In this document: one piece after another, positions 1 to 6,917 of the stretch
Numbering within the stretch: the stretch's first letter is position 1
Layout: each line of letters opens with the position of its first letter
From: Bacteroidota bacterium
GTDB taxonomy: Bacteria; Bacteroidota; Bacteroidia; Bacteroidales; VadinHA17
NCBI GenBank assembly: GCA_030613125.1
Contig: JAUWMO010000019.1
Span: 1-19,239, forward strand
Length of the DNA stretch: 19,239 nucleotides
Direction: 5' to 3'
Position numbers and translations under genes: made by a program
The notes under the pieces: model-generated
What the model saw: the letters and a program-made list of their open reading frames with translations, nothing else
What the model was told of the DNA's origin: nothing
The model's database searches: none

Positions 1-245
1 CAATATCTGATCTTCATGTTTTCAGCAAGTATGCCAATAAATGGATTAAAAAGAGATGGAATTCGCTGTATCACAGATAAAGATCCGGCAAGTGACAAAT
101 TTATACCCAGTTTTTCGATGAATAATGGCAAAATGGGAGCAAGGAAAGATGAATATACATCATGGGTAAGATGAGCCAGACTAATTGAGATTACATCACC
201 TGTTTGAAACCTCCTTTTCTTTTCTTTCAAATATTCTTTTATCAT
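1..245 (-). CDS. MFS transporter, N-terminal fragment (Fsr-like), cut by window edge
   Basis: The 81 codons visible before the window edge begin with ATG at 245, 17 bases after the punA stop, so this is probably the last visible gene of the sppA-lpxK-punA operon. After a basic leader (MIKEYLKEKKRR) comes a first membrane segment with the motif HLTHDVYSSFLAPILPLFIE, then LSLAGSLSVIQRIPSLFNP. This His-Asp-x-Tyr-Ser-Ser-Phe-Leu-x-Pro pattern at the first helix is typical of major facilitator transporters related to the fosmidomycin-resistance protein Fsr. The family call rests on this one segment; the substrate cannot be inferred, and a drug-efflux role is not shown. An AGGAGG lies inside the coding region, but the GTG and ATG after it are out of frame. 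Confidence 0.75.
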   Translation of the reverse strand, partial: MIKEYLKEKKRRFQTGDVISISLAHLTHDVYSSFLAPILPLFIEKLGINLSLAGSLSVIQRIPSLFNPFIGILAENMKIRY

Positions 246-262
246 TTTTTTACAGAGGGGCG

Positions 263-1072
263 TTAAAGTTCAGCAATCAAACTTTTCATGATCAGAGTCA
301 TTTTTTCTTCAGCTCTCATGGCGACTTCCTGTACTGATTCATGGGTTATGGTTTCTATTTTTCCGGGCACACCCAAATCTGTGATTATTGAAATAGCAAA
401 GCAGGGTATACCCATTTGGTGTGCAACAATTGTTTCGGGTACCGTTGACATACCAACAGTATCTGAACCTATGATCCTGAAATAATTATACTCAGCAGGT
501 GTTTCATAAGTTGGTCCGGTTGTTGCCGTATAAACACCTTTATGAATTTTAATTGAATTTTTGGCAGCAATATTCTCTGCTTTATTTATTAATTCTTTTG
601 AATAGGTATTACCCATATCAGGAAACCTGATCCCGAATTCAGGGTAATATTTTCCAATCAAAGGATTAGGCAGTAAATTTATATGGTCTTCAAGGATCAT
701 AAGATCTCCTGTTTCATAATCCGGATTCACACCACCACTTGCATTAGATAATAACAGATACTTTATCCCCATAAATTTCAACACCCTTACAGGGAAGACG
801 ATATCTTCCATTTTATAACCTTCATAATAATGAAATCTTCCCTGCATGGCGACAATTTTTTTGCTTCCAAGCGTTCCGAAGATAAGCTTTCCATGATGCC
901 CGTCAACCGTTGAAACGGGAAACTCCGGAATATTTTCATAATCTAATTCTGATTGAATATCAATCTCTTTTACCAATCCTCCAAGACCAGTTCCCAAAAC
1001 AATTCCAACTTCAGGAATGAAATTAGTTTTTCTCAGCAGATAAGATGTTGTGCCTTTTATTTTTCGTAACAT
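263..1072 (-). CDS. punA: Purine nucleoside phosphorylase (PNP-I, trimeric type)
   Basis: This enzyme cleaves purine (deoxy)nucleosides with phosphate to the free base and (deoxy)ribose-1-phosphate, in cytoplasmic purine salvage. The 269 residues match the full length of the family. Visible motifs in order are GTGLGG (27-32, phosphate loop), the GHHGK His region (58-62), GRFHYYEGY (78-86), SNASGGVNP (109-117), GPTYETPAE (186-194, carrying the purine-contacting Glu190), and GSDTVGMSTVPE (202-213). At the position where human PNP has the base-selecting Asn243, this protein has Asp232 in SIITDLG. The ATG at 1072 fits the family N-terminus (LRKIKGTTSYLLRKTNFIPEVG). It lies inside the 3' end of lpxK, a 50-base overlap, which implies translational coupling. 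An MFS gene follows closely. Confidence 0.95.
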   Translation of the reverse strand: MLRKIKGTTSYLLRKTNFIPEVGIVLGTGLGGLVKEIDIQSELDYENIPEFPVSTVDGHHGKLIFGTLGSKKIVAMQGRFHYYEGYKMEDIVFPVRVLKFMGIKYLLLSNASGGVNPDYETGDLMILEDHINLLPNPLIGKYYPEFGIRFPDMGNTYSKELINKAENIAAKNSIKIHKGVYTATTGPTYETPAEYNYFRIIGSDTVGMSTVPETIVAHQMGIPCFAISIITDLGVPGKIETITHESVQEVAMRAEEKMTLIMKSLIAEL

Positions 1073-2141
1073 AGTTTATAATGTGATTTCTGAATAATTC
1101 GTCTTTGTTATCAAAAAATACAACCTTGATTGGAATATAATACCAGAATTTTTTTTCGGGTTGAAGACTGTTTTGATATTCCAGTAATCGCATTGTGTCT
1201 TTTTCTGTAGTTATAATAATTTTTTTCTCATTTTCGATTTTTTCAAAAGTTTTCTTTATTGTATTAAAATCTTTTTTGCTGAAGAAATGATGATCCGGGA
1301 ATTTTAGTTCCATAATCCTTGGAGATAAACTTCGGATATATTTTCTAAGAGGACGAGAATTTGCAATTCCGGTTACAATCAGGATATCAAATTTGTCTTT
1401 TTTAAATGTTTCATTAGATATATTATCCGAATTGGTTTTAAAAACTGGTTTAATCTCATCATAATTAATACGTGTAAAAAATAGTTTTTGATAGGCAAAT
1501 AGTTTTAAGTCTTTAAGTATCAACCGCTGATCAATAGTCTTCATATTATCAGGGCATTTCGTTACAACAATTATGTGTGCACGTTTTATTTCAGCCGGAT
1601 TATCCCTTAAACGACCAAAAGGAAGATAATGATCAGTTGATATTTGCCGGTTATAATCAATTAAAAGAATTGATAAACCTGGCTTAACATATCTGTGTTG
1701 AAAAGCATCATCAAGCAGGATAATATCCAGTCCGGCATACTCAGTCAGCAGTTTGCGGATTCCGTGAATCCTTTGTTTATCAACAACTACTATGGATTCA
1801 GGAAATTTCTTTTTAATTTGAAGAGGTTCATCACCAACCTCAGCTACAGAAGAGTGCTTCTTAACAAAAATAAAATCATTAGTTTTTCGTTTATAACCCC
1901 TGCTAAGAATAGCTACTTTAAATTCATTTTTTAAAAATGAAACTAAAAATTCCACAAATGGTGTTTTTCCTGTACCGCCAACTGTGATATTTCCAATCGA
2001 AATAACTGGAATATCGAACTCAACTGACCTGATTATGCTATAATCAAATAATTTATTTCTGATTCCTGTTATCAGGCCATAAATTATTGCCAAAGGCCAG
2101 AGTAAGTAATTAATAATGTTATTACCTGGTCTTGGTGCCAT
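1023..2141 (-). CDS. lpxK: Tetraacyldisaccharide 4'-kinase LpxK
   Basis: LpxK phosphorylates the 4' position of the tetraacyldisaccharide-1-phosphate precursor of lipid A, at the cytoplasmic face of the inner membrane. The protein has 372 residues. An N-terminal hydrophobic, membrane-associating helix (about 11-33, LLWPLAIIYGLITGIRN) is followed by the family's P-loop GNITVGGTGKTP (50-61), RGYKRK (81-86), the DDAFQHR motif (144-150) and ITTEKDTMRL near the C-terminal third. All core LpxK elements are present. It sits 19 bases downstream of sppA and overlaps punA by 50 bases, consistent with one operon. Its presence means the organism makes lipid A, as expected for a Gram-negative envelope. 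The ATG at 2141 leaves a short N-terminal lead before the hydrophobic helix. Confidence 0.95.
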   Translation of the reverse strand: MAPRPGNNIINYLLWPLAIIYGLITGIRNKLFDYSIIRSVEFDIPVISIGNITVGGTGKTPFVEFLVSFLKNEFKVAILSRGYKRKTNDFIFVKKHSSVAEVGDEPLQIKKKFPESIVVVDKQRIHGIRKLLTEYAGLDIILLDDAFQHRYVKPGLSILLIDYNRQISTDHYLPFGRLRDNPAEIKRAHIIVVTKCPDNMKTIDQRLILKDLKLFAYQKLFFTRINYDEIKPVFKTNSDNISNETFKKDKFDILIVTGIANSRPLRKYIRSLSPRIMELKFPDHHFFSKKDFNTIKKTFEKIENEKKIIITTEKDTMRLLEYQNSLQPEKKFWYYIPIKVVFFDNKDELFRNHIINYVTKNKRHNILSAEKN

Positions 2142-2160
2142 AACATTTTCAATTTAATAA

Positions 2161-3933
2161 CTAATAAATTTCATAGCTAAATGGAAGATGCATTTGTATT
2201 TTATGTGAGTTAATTACCTCTTTTAGATCTTCGATGTACTTATAGTAATTACCTAATTCTTTCCTAAGGTAAATAGTACGGAGTTCTCCGGTAAGGTTCT
2301 TTAATAGTTTTTCAAGAGGATCTTCCAGTTTTGGATAAACAACTATTCTAAAACGTTCTAGATTAGCCTTTTCTGCTGCAATGTCAATTGCTGTTTTCAA
2401 GCCACCAAACAAATCAACCAGACCTACTTCTTTAGCATTAATTCCACTCCAAACTCTTCCCTGTCCTATTTTATCTACTTCATGAGCAGGCATATTCCTT
2501 CCTTCACTTACGTGTAAAATAAAAGTCTCGTATGTTTTCTCAACACTGGATTGAAGATATTCCCTTTCAGCAATCCTAAGGGGTCTGTATATTGATCCAA
2601 AGTCAGAGTATTCATTTGTTTTGGCCACGTCAAATGTTAATCCGAGTTTGTCATTAAAAAGTTTTTCTGCATTGGGAATAGTACCGAAAACCCCAATAGA
2701 ACCTGTTAGTGTGGTAGGATGGCTGATAAGTGTATCTGCTGCTGCAAGAATATAATAACCTCCTGATGCCGCCAGATTTCCCATGGATCCAATTACAGGT
2801 TTTTCTTTCTGTGCCAGGTACACTTCACGCCAGATCTGTTCTGATACCAGTGCGCTTCCACCGGGGGAGTTAACTCTGAGTACGATAGCTTTTACGGATG
2901 TGTCTTTGCGTACTGTTCTAATTGCCTTTACAAATCGTCTTCCTCCTATGCTGGATTCAGATCCCTCTCCCATTCCTATAACTCCGGTTGCATATATAAC
3001 AGCAATCTTATCCCTGACAAGACCTTTTTTCCCAGACCGTTTTTTTGGTACTTTGGAGTATTTGGTCATACTTATAAGCCTTATTCTTTTTTTATCTTCA
3101 AGTTTTGATTTTACCCGCAATGTGTCAATAACTTCATCCTGGTACATTAAACCGTCTATAAGTCCTGAATTTAAAGCGTTTTCAGGTTGTTGTATTACAA
3201 GTTCATCAGCAATCCGGTTTAGTTCATCTACTGAAATATTTCTGGCTTCAGATATCTGGGTTAACATCTGATTCCAGATGGAACCGATATATGCCATTAT
3301 TTGTTCACGGCTTTCTTCACTCATGTTTTTTCTGAAGAAAGGTTCTACAGCACTTTTAAATTTACCATGCCTGATTATCTGCATTTCAATACCGAGTTTA
3401 TCAAGGGCACCTTTGTAATACATAATTTCTGCCCTTAATCCGAAAAATTCAAAGATTGCTACAGGATTAATGTATATTTTATCAGCAATAGTTGAAAGGT
3501 AATATGATGACTGAGGTAAAACATCATTGGCAAAAGCTATAATGAACTTCCCTGACGATTTGAAATCTTCCAAAGCGTCACGGATTTCCTCCATAGTGGC
3601 AATACCAGGTGTTAAAATTCCGAATTCAAGAAAGATACCAGTAATTTTAGGATCTATTTTTGCCTTTTCAAGATTTTCCAATATATCATTTAATCCTATT
3701 CGATGTGTAATGCTAAATGAAAAAAAATTAAAATCCACTGGATTTTGTGGAGTACGGTCAGGAATAGCCCGATCAATTTTTAAATGTAAAATTGAATTAG
3801 AGTTAATGCTTACCGGCTTATCAGACGAAGATATCAAAATGCCAAGAATGCCAAACATTATTATTGATAACAGGAATGTAGAAATAATAACCCCTGTAAT
3901 TGTTGCCAGAGTGTACTTAAGAAAGTTTTTCAT
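2161..3933 (-). CDS. sppA: Signal peptide peptidase SppA, 67K long form (family S49)
   Basis: This is a membrane-anchored serine protease that digests cleaved signal peptides in or at the inner membrane. At 590 residues it is the long, duplicated form. There is one N-terminal membrane anchor (about 7-36), then two S49 domains. The catalytic Ser/Lys dyad is split between them as in E. coli SppA: Lys193 in GKFKSAVEPFF (190-200), and Ser390 in GNLAASGGYYI (385-395). The S49 motif RVNSPGGSAL (353-362) and GSIGVFG (411-417) are also present. The start at 3933 gives a short charged leader directly before the anchor. It is the first gene of the operon continuing into lpxK and punA; a candidate promoter lies at 3963-3970, 30 bases upstream. 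Confidence 0.95.
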   Translation of the reverse strand: MKNFLKYTLATITGVIISTFLLSIIMFGILGILISSSDKPVSINSNSILHLKIDRAIPDRTPQNPVDFNFFSFSITHRIGLNDILENLEKAKIDPKITGIFLEFGILTPGIATMEEIRDALEDFKSSGKFIIAFANDVLPQSSYYLSTIADKIYINPVAIFEFFGLRAEIMYYKGALDKLGIEMQIIRHGKFKSAVEPFFRKNMSEESREQIMAYIGSIWNQMLTQISEARNISVDELNRIADELVIQQPENALNSGLIDGLMYQDEVIDTLRVKSKLEDKKRIRLISMTKYSKVPKKRSGKKGLVRDKIAVIYATGVIGMGEGSESSIGGRRFVKAIRTVRKDTSVKAIVLRVNSPGGSALVSEQIWREVYLAQKEKPVIGSMGNLAASGGYYILAAADTLISHPTTLTGSIGVFGTIPNAEKLFNDKLGLTFDVAKTNEYSDFGSIYRPLRIAEREYLQSSVEKTYETFILHVSEGRNMPAHEVDKIGQGRVWSGINAKEVGLVDLFGGLKTAIDIAAEKANLERFRIVVYPKLEDPLEKLLKNLTGELRTIYLRKELGNYYKYIEDLKEVINSHKIQMHLPFSYEIY

Positions 3934-3962
3934 TTGATTGAATATAAATTATTAATGAAATA

Positions 3963-3970
3963 CAAAGTTA
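3963..3970 (-). promoter_or_regulatory. Candidate -7 box of the sppA operon promoter
   Basis: On the minus strand the sequence reads TAACTTTG, a perfect match to the Bacteroidota -7 consensus TAnnTTTG, ending 29 bases before the sppA ATG. The expected -33 region has T-rich sequence but no clear TTTG. It lies in the 142-base divergent gap shared with folK. The assignment rests on motif match and position only. Confidence 0.45.
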
Positions 3971-4016
3971 GAAGCTTATCCAGAAAATAAAAATCCTATA
4001 AAGAAGATCAGTTTTT

Positions 4017-4047
4017 TTTGATAATTCGATTGGAATCATTCATTTTG
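4017..4047 (+). promoter_or_regulatory. Candidate folK promoter
   Basis: TTTG (4017-4020), a 19-base spacer and TCATTTTG (4040-4047) match the Bacteroidota TTTG-N19-TAnnTTTG promoter with one mismatch in the -7 box. The box ends 28 bases before the folK ATG. Together with the minus-strand box at 3963-3970 this gives back-to-back divergent promoters. Confidence 0.45.
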
Positions 4048-4075
4048 TAAAATAAATAATTGACCTGATTAATAT

Positions 4076-4567
4076 ATGGTTATTCTTCTCTTAGGCAGCA
4101 ACCTGGGTGATAGGCTTTCAAATCTTAATGAGGCATATAATAAGATATCAGAAAGTACACGAGAAATCCTGATTTCTTCTTCGATATACGAAACTGAACC
4201 ATGGGGGTTCCAACATAAAAACCTTTTCTTGAACCAGGTTCTGGTTGTAAATACTGATTTATCTCCTGAATCTTTATTACATTTATTATTCAATATTGAA
4301 AAAGAATTAGGGAGAAAAAGGAGGCAAAAAAGTTTTCAGGCACGTATTATTGATATTGATATTTTATTTTATGATGATTTGATCATTTCTACGAATGAAC
4401 TTGAAATCCCTCATCCTAAATTGCATGAAAGGCGATTTGTTTTAGAACCACTGAATGAAATATTACCATATCTCATCCATCCTGTTTTATTAAAATCTGT
4501 AGCCAGACTTCTTAAGGAAAGTAAAGATCCTCTTTTAGTCCGGAAATTTTTAGAAAAAAAGTTATAA
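4076..4567 (+). CDS. folK: HPPK, 2-amino-4-hydroxy-6-hydroxymethyldihydropteridine diphosphokinase
   Basis: This enzyme transfers pyrophosphate from ATP to 6-hydroxymethyl-7,8-dihydropterin, the step before dihydropteroate synthase in cytoplasmic folate synthesis. At 163 residues it has the normal HPPK length. Motifs are LLLGSNLGDR (4-13), SSIYETEPWGF (35-45), the magnesium-binding Asp pair in IIDIDILFYDD (91-101; Asp93 and Asp95), and IPHPKLHERRFVLEPL (111-126). The ATG at 4076 begins immediately with the family beta strand. It is divergent from sppA, a neighbourhood I recall as common in Bacteroidota. Its stop is only 6 bases from the stop of the convergent GNAT-like gene, leaving no room for a separate terminator. 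Confidence 0.95.
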   Translation: MVILLLGSNLGDRLSNLNEAYNKISESTREILISSSIYETEPWGFQHKNLFLNQVLVVNTDLSPESLLHLLFNIEKELGRKRRQKSFQARIIDIDILFYDDLIISTNELEIPHPKLHERRFVLEPLNEILPYLIHPVLLKSVARLLKESKDPLLVRKFLEKKL

Positions 4568-4573
4568 AGGTGA

Positions 4574-5542
4574 TTAAACCTTCGATAAAAAAAACGGTTT
4601 AAGAAATCTGAACAAAAAAGGTACATTTCTGTTTTCAATAACGGGGAAGCCACAGGTCTGAGCTCTAAATTCCTTAAACAATTCTTCAGTTTTCAACTTT
4701 CTTTTAGTAATTGCTGATAATATGGAAAAACCTGACTTTTGCCTTATATCCTGGGGCTCAAATATGAGAGTCAGGTCTGTTCCGGCATGTTCTAATATAA
4801 ATTGGTGGATCATCCAGATAAAGGGAAGGTAATTTTCTTCATCATGATATGTTAATGTGATTAATAAGGTTGTTTTTTTATGGAAACTGAAAAAAATTCC
4901 ACTGGCAATCAGGTTATTGTACTTTGAATACACACCATATATTTTGCATATTCTGTATTGAATACCTTTAGCAAGAATTCTACGTAGGGAATTTTTATTA
5001 ATTGGTAAAGTAGCTTTGTGGGAATTCCAGAACTGAAGAAAATCATTTGGTGTTAGATTTTTCATTACAGTGAATTCCTTTTCTTCACATTCATTGACAA
5101 AATTACGTAGAGTTTTGGAATACTTCGAGATAAGCTTTTTAGAAGTGAAAATCAGATCTAGTTCATATGTAAACTTTGTAGCCAATTTCCATTTTGAGCT
5201 TTCAATAAAATTGAACTTATTGAGATGCAAATGAATAAATTTGTATTCTTCGGGGATGGATGAAAGATAATTAATTACTAATTCCGGGTTTATCTTTCTT
5301 TTAGAGAATATACCAAGCTGTTTAGTAAGAAAATGTTGAGTAAGAAACGGAATACCATATCTTTCCCCCACAGGAAGCACCATGGCTGATTCATAATCAC
5401 CTTCTACAAGGATTTCCCATTTTTCATAAACCGAATCAAGATACCATGACCAGGCGTAAAAGTTTCCATTTATTGATTCATTGATGAAGTGATCCCATTT
5501 TATGGTATCTATCTGGTTATATTTCAGATATTTTATTTCTAT
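4574..5542 (-). CDS. Bacteroidota GNAT-like conserved protein with probable ATA start
   Basis: The frame is open from just after an in-frame stop at 5548-5546 down to 4574. The first ATG is at 5383, but the 53 codons before it read as protein typical of a conserved Bacteroidota family: YLKYNQIDTIKWDHFI, then NGNFYAWSWYLDSV and EKWEILVEGDYESAMVLP. No ATG, GTG or TTG occurs in that extension. The best-placed initiator is ATA at 5542 (ATA-GAA-ATA-AAA); CTG at 5527 is second. From ATA the protein is 322 residues. The C-terminal two thirds look like a GNAT or FemAB-type acyltransferase fold (LIASGIFFSFHKKTTLLITL, then LPFIWMIHQFILEHAG), but no catalytic residue can be named and the function is unknown. 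It lies 54 bases after radC, probably co-transcribed. The coding call is firm; the start and fold are inferred. Confidence 0.7.
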   Translation of the reverse strand: MEIKYLKYNQIDTIKWDHFINESINGNFYAWSWYLDSVYEKWEILVEGDYESAMVLPVGERYGIPFLTQHFLTKQLGIFSKRKINPELVINYLSSIPEEYKFIHLHLNKFNFIESSKWKLATKFTYELDLIFTSKKLISKYSKTLRNFVNECEEKEFTVMKNLTPNDFLQFWNSHKATLPINKNSLRRILAKGIQYRICKIYGVYSKYNNLIASGIFFSFHKKTTLLITLTYHDEENYLPFIWMIHQFILEHAGTDLTLIFEPQDIRQKSGFSILSAITKRKLKTEELFKEFRAQTCGFPVIENRNVPFLFRFLKPFFLSKV

Positions 5543-5596
5543 GGTTTATAACTTAGTTAAATAATTTACAAAATGTTATTTAGGCTATATTGAATA

Positions 5597-6292
5597 TTAA
5601 AGAATCCCTTCATCTGCAAAACTGAAATAATTTTGATCACTAATAATTATATGGTCAAGAACCTGAAGATCATGAAATTTAGCAGCATCTTTAATCTTTT
5701 TTGTGATTTGAATGTCGGATTCACTGGGCTGTAAATTTCCGGAGGGGTGATTATGACTAATAATAAGAGAAGACGCAAGTTTTTCAATTGCATGTTTTAG
5801 AATGATGCGAACATCAATCACTGTACCTGAAACACCACCCTGACTGATCTTTTTCTGGTCGATCACCCTATTAGATCTGTTGAGGTACAATACCCAGAAC
5901 TCTTCGTAGGACAAATCTTCAACATAAGGCTGGACAAAATCAAAAGCATCCTTGCTATTTGTTATTTTCTGCTTTTCCTTTGATTCAGATAATTTCCTTC
6001 TGCGGCCGAGTTCCAGGGCAGCAATTAAAGTAATAGCTTTTGTCTCACCAATACCCCTTACTTTTTCCAAATTCTTTATCGATAATTTCCCCAACTCATT
6101 CAGGTTGTTTTGTGCAAGTCTTAGTACCTTTTTAGCCACCTCAACGGCTGATTCGTTTTTTTGTCCTGAACCTATTATAATGGCAAGTAACTCAGCGTCA
6201 GTAAGACTTTTCAAACCCATTGAAAGCAGTTTTTCCCGGGGTCTGTCCTCCATGGCCCAATTTTTAATAGGGAGATTTTTGTATTCCTCCAT
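5597..6292 (-). CDS. radC: RadC family JAB/MPN-domain protein
   Basis: The 231-residue protein has the full RadC (UPF0758) architecture. The N-terminal part carries the family opening (MEDRPREKLLSMGLKSLTDAELLAIIIGSG) and a helix-hairpin-helix region (about 78-98, VRGIGETKAITLIAALELGRR). The C-terminal part is the JAMM metal site, SHNHPSGNLQPSESD, with His180, His182 and Asp193 as likely zinc ligands. Despite the historical name, a DNA-repair role for RadC is not established; the domain is a predicted metallo-isopeptidase or nuclease-like fold. It is followed 54 bases later by the GNAT-like gene. No convincing promoter is seen in the 157 bases between it and rpsT. Confidence 0.95.
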   Translation of the reverse strand: MEEYKNLPIKNWAMEDRPREKLLSMGLKSLTDAELLAIIIGSGQKNESAVEVAKKVLRLAQNNLNELGKLSIKNLEKVRGIGETKAITLIAALELGRRRKLSESKEKQKITNSKDAFDFVQPYVEDLSYEEFWVLYLNRSNRVIDQKKISQGGVSGTVIDVRIILKHAIEKLASSLIISHNHPSGNLQPSESDIQITKKIKDAAKFHDLQVLDHIIISDQNYFSFADEGIL

Positions 6293-6394
6293 TGCAAATT
6301 GTACTTAAACTTACAAAATGGATAAATTTAAGAATTATTTTGTGAGAAGGGAAATTAGTTTTACTCTTTAGTCAGTTAGACGCTAACAGGTATG

Positions 6395-6422
6395 AAAAAA
6401 ACCATTCCTCCGGTTGGTGGAA
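6395..6422 (-). terminator. Intrinsic terminator after rpsT
   Basis: On the minus strand, 27 bases after the rpsT stop, TTCCACC-AACC-GGAGGAA forms a 7-bp stem (one mismatch) with a 4-base loop. It is followed by TGG and then seven T (6401-6395). A smaller competing hairpin, GGAAA-GCC-TTTCC, shares the upstream arm. Confidence 0.6.
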
Positions 6423-6449
6423 AGGCTTTCCCTAATAGATATAAATATA

Positions 6450-6701
6450 TTATAGTTGATTAATGTGCTTCGATAATTTTGATTTAAGATTGCTGGCTTT
6501 ATTCTCATGAATGATATTCTTTTTTGCAAGTTTGTCAATTAAAGAAGTGACTTTAGGCAGAAAATCTTCGGCAGTTTTCTTATCTTCCATATTACGCAAT
6601 TTCTTTATTGCATTTCTTGTGGTTTTAGCATAATACTTATTACGCAATCTTTTTTTATCACTTTGCTTTATCCTTTTGATAGATGATTGATGATTTGCCA
6701 T
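6450..6701 (-). CDS. rpsT: 30S ribosomal protein S20
   Basis: This 83-residue basic protein binds the 5' domain of 16S rRNA in the small ribosomal subunit. The start MANHQSSIKRIKQSDKKRLR is diagnostic for S20, with the helical Lys/Arg-rich body following (KTTRNAIKKLRNM, then KNIIHENKASNLKSKLS). Its length is normal. It lies 33 bases downstream of tRNA-Glu in the same orientation with no terminator between, so both probably come from the promoter at 6833-6862 and stop at the hairpin 6395-6422. Confidence 0.97.
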   Translation of the reverse strand: MANHQSSIKRIKQSDKKRLRNKYYAKTTRNAIKKLRNMEDKKTAEDFLPKVTSLIDKLAKKNIIHENKASNLKSKLSKHINQL

Positions 6702-6734
6702 TCTTCAAGTTGTTATTTCAAAATTATGATTTTG

Positions 6735-6806
6735 TAGTCCGTAGGGGAATCGAACCCCTGTTACCAGGATGAAAACCTGGCGTCCTAACCCCTAGACGAA
6801 CGGACC
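6735..6806 (-). tRNA. tRNA-Glu (anticodon TTC)
   Basis: The minus strand folds into a full cloverleaf of 72 nt. The acceptor stem GGTCCGT pairs with ACGGACT (first pair G-U). The D arm contains CTAGGGGTTAGG. The anticodon stem CCAGG/CCTGG encloses loop TTTTCAT with anticodon TTC. The T arm CAGGG-GTTCGATT-CCCCT contains the conserved GGTTCGATTCC. The discriminator is A and the CCA end is not encoded. TTC reads GAA and GAG. It precedes rpsT in one unit. Confidence 0.97.
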
Positions 6807-6811
6807 ATACT

Positions 6812-6826
6812 GAACTTTTAAAGTTC
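6812..6826 (-). repeat. Perfect palindrome in the tRNA-Glu leader
   Basis: GAACTTT-T-AAAGTTC is a 7-bp inverted repeat around a single base. It lies between the promoter's -7 box (6833-6840) and the mature 5' end of tRNA-Glu (6806). It is flanked by GTCCG, which recurs at the tRNA 5' end. It could be an operator, a leader hairpin affecting processing, or chance; the one-base centre makes an RNA hairpin of this exact form unlikely without opening some pairs. Confidence 0.5.
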
Positions 6827-6832
6827 GGACTG

Positions 6833-6862
6833 CAAAGGTAAAATATTTTTTTTCCTACCAAA
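6833..6862 (-). promoter_or_regulatory. Promoter of the tRNA-Glu/rpsT unit
   Basis: On the minus strand, TTTG (6862-6859), an 18-base A-rich spacer and TACCTTTG (6840-6833) match the Bacteroidota housekeeping promoter without mismatch. It lies 26 bases upstream of the tRNA. This is the best promoter in the window. Confidence 0.75.
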
Positions 6863-6893
6863 CAAAAAATCAGTCGTTTTTTGAAAAATGCTT

Positions 6894-6917
6894 ACAAATC
6901 ATTTAGTTATGATTTGT
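6894..6917 (-). terminator. Hairpin directly after the zupT stop
   Basis: ACAAATCAT-(6-base loop)-ATGATTTGT is a perfect 9-bp stem starting at the base after the zupT stop codon. On the minus strand it is followed by AAGCATTTTT, a weak T-tract. It probably terminates zupT transcription before the tRNA-Glu promoter; it may be an imperfect terminator or an mRNA 3' stabiliser. Confidence 0.5.

Noticed and set aside
2783..3271. 162-codon plus-strand open frame opposite sppA
   Set aside because: It is antisense to the S49 catalytic domain; its composition reflects the reverse complement of SppA codons.
3527..3937. 136-codon plus-strand open frame opposite sppA
   Set aside because: It lies wholly antisense to a clear SppA coding region and has no recognisable protein features.
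4574..4800. Possible frameshift in the C-terminal part of the GNAT-like gene, which looks divergent from relatives I recall
   Set aside because: I translated the adjacent frame across the segment and it hits a stop without giving a better match; the open frame runs to a normal stop.
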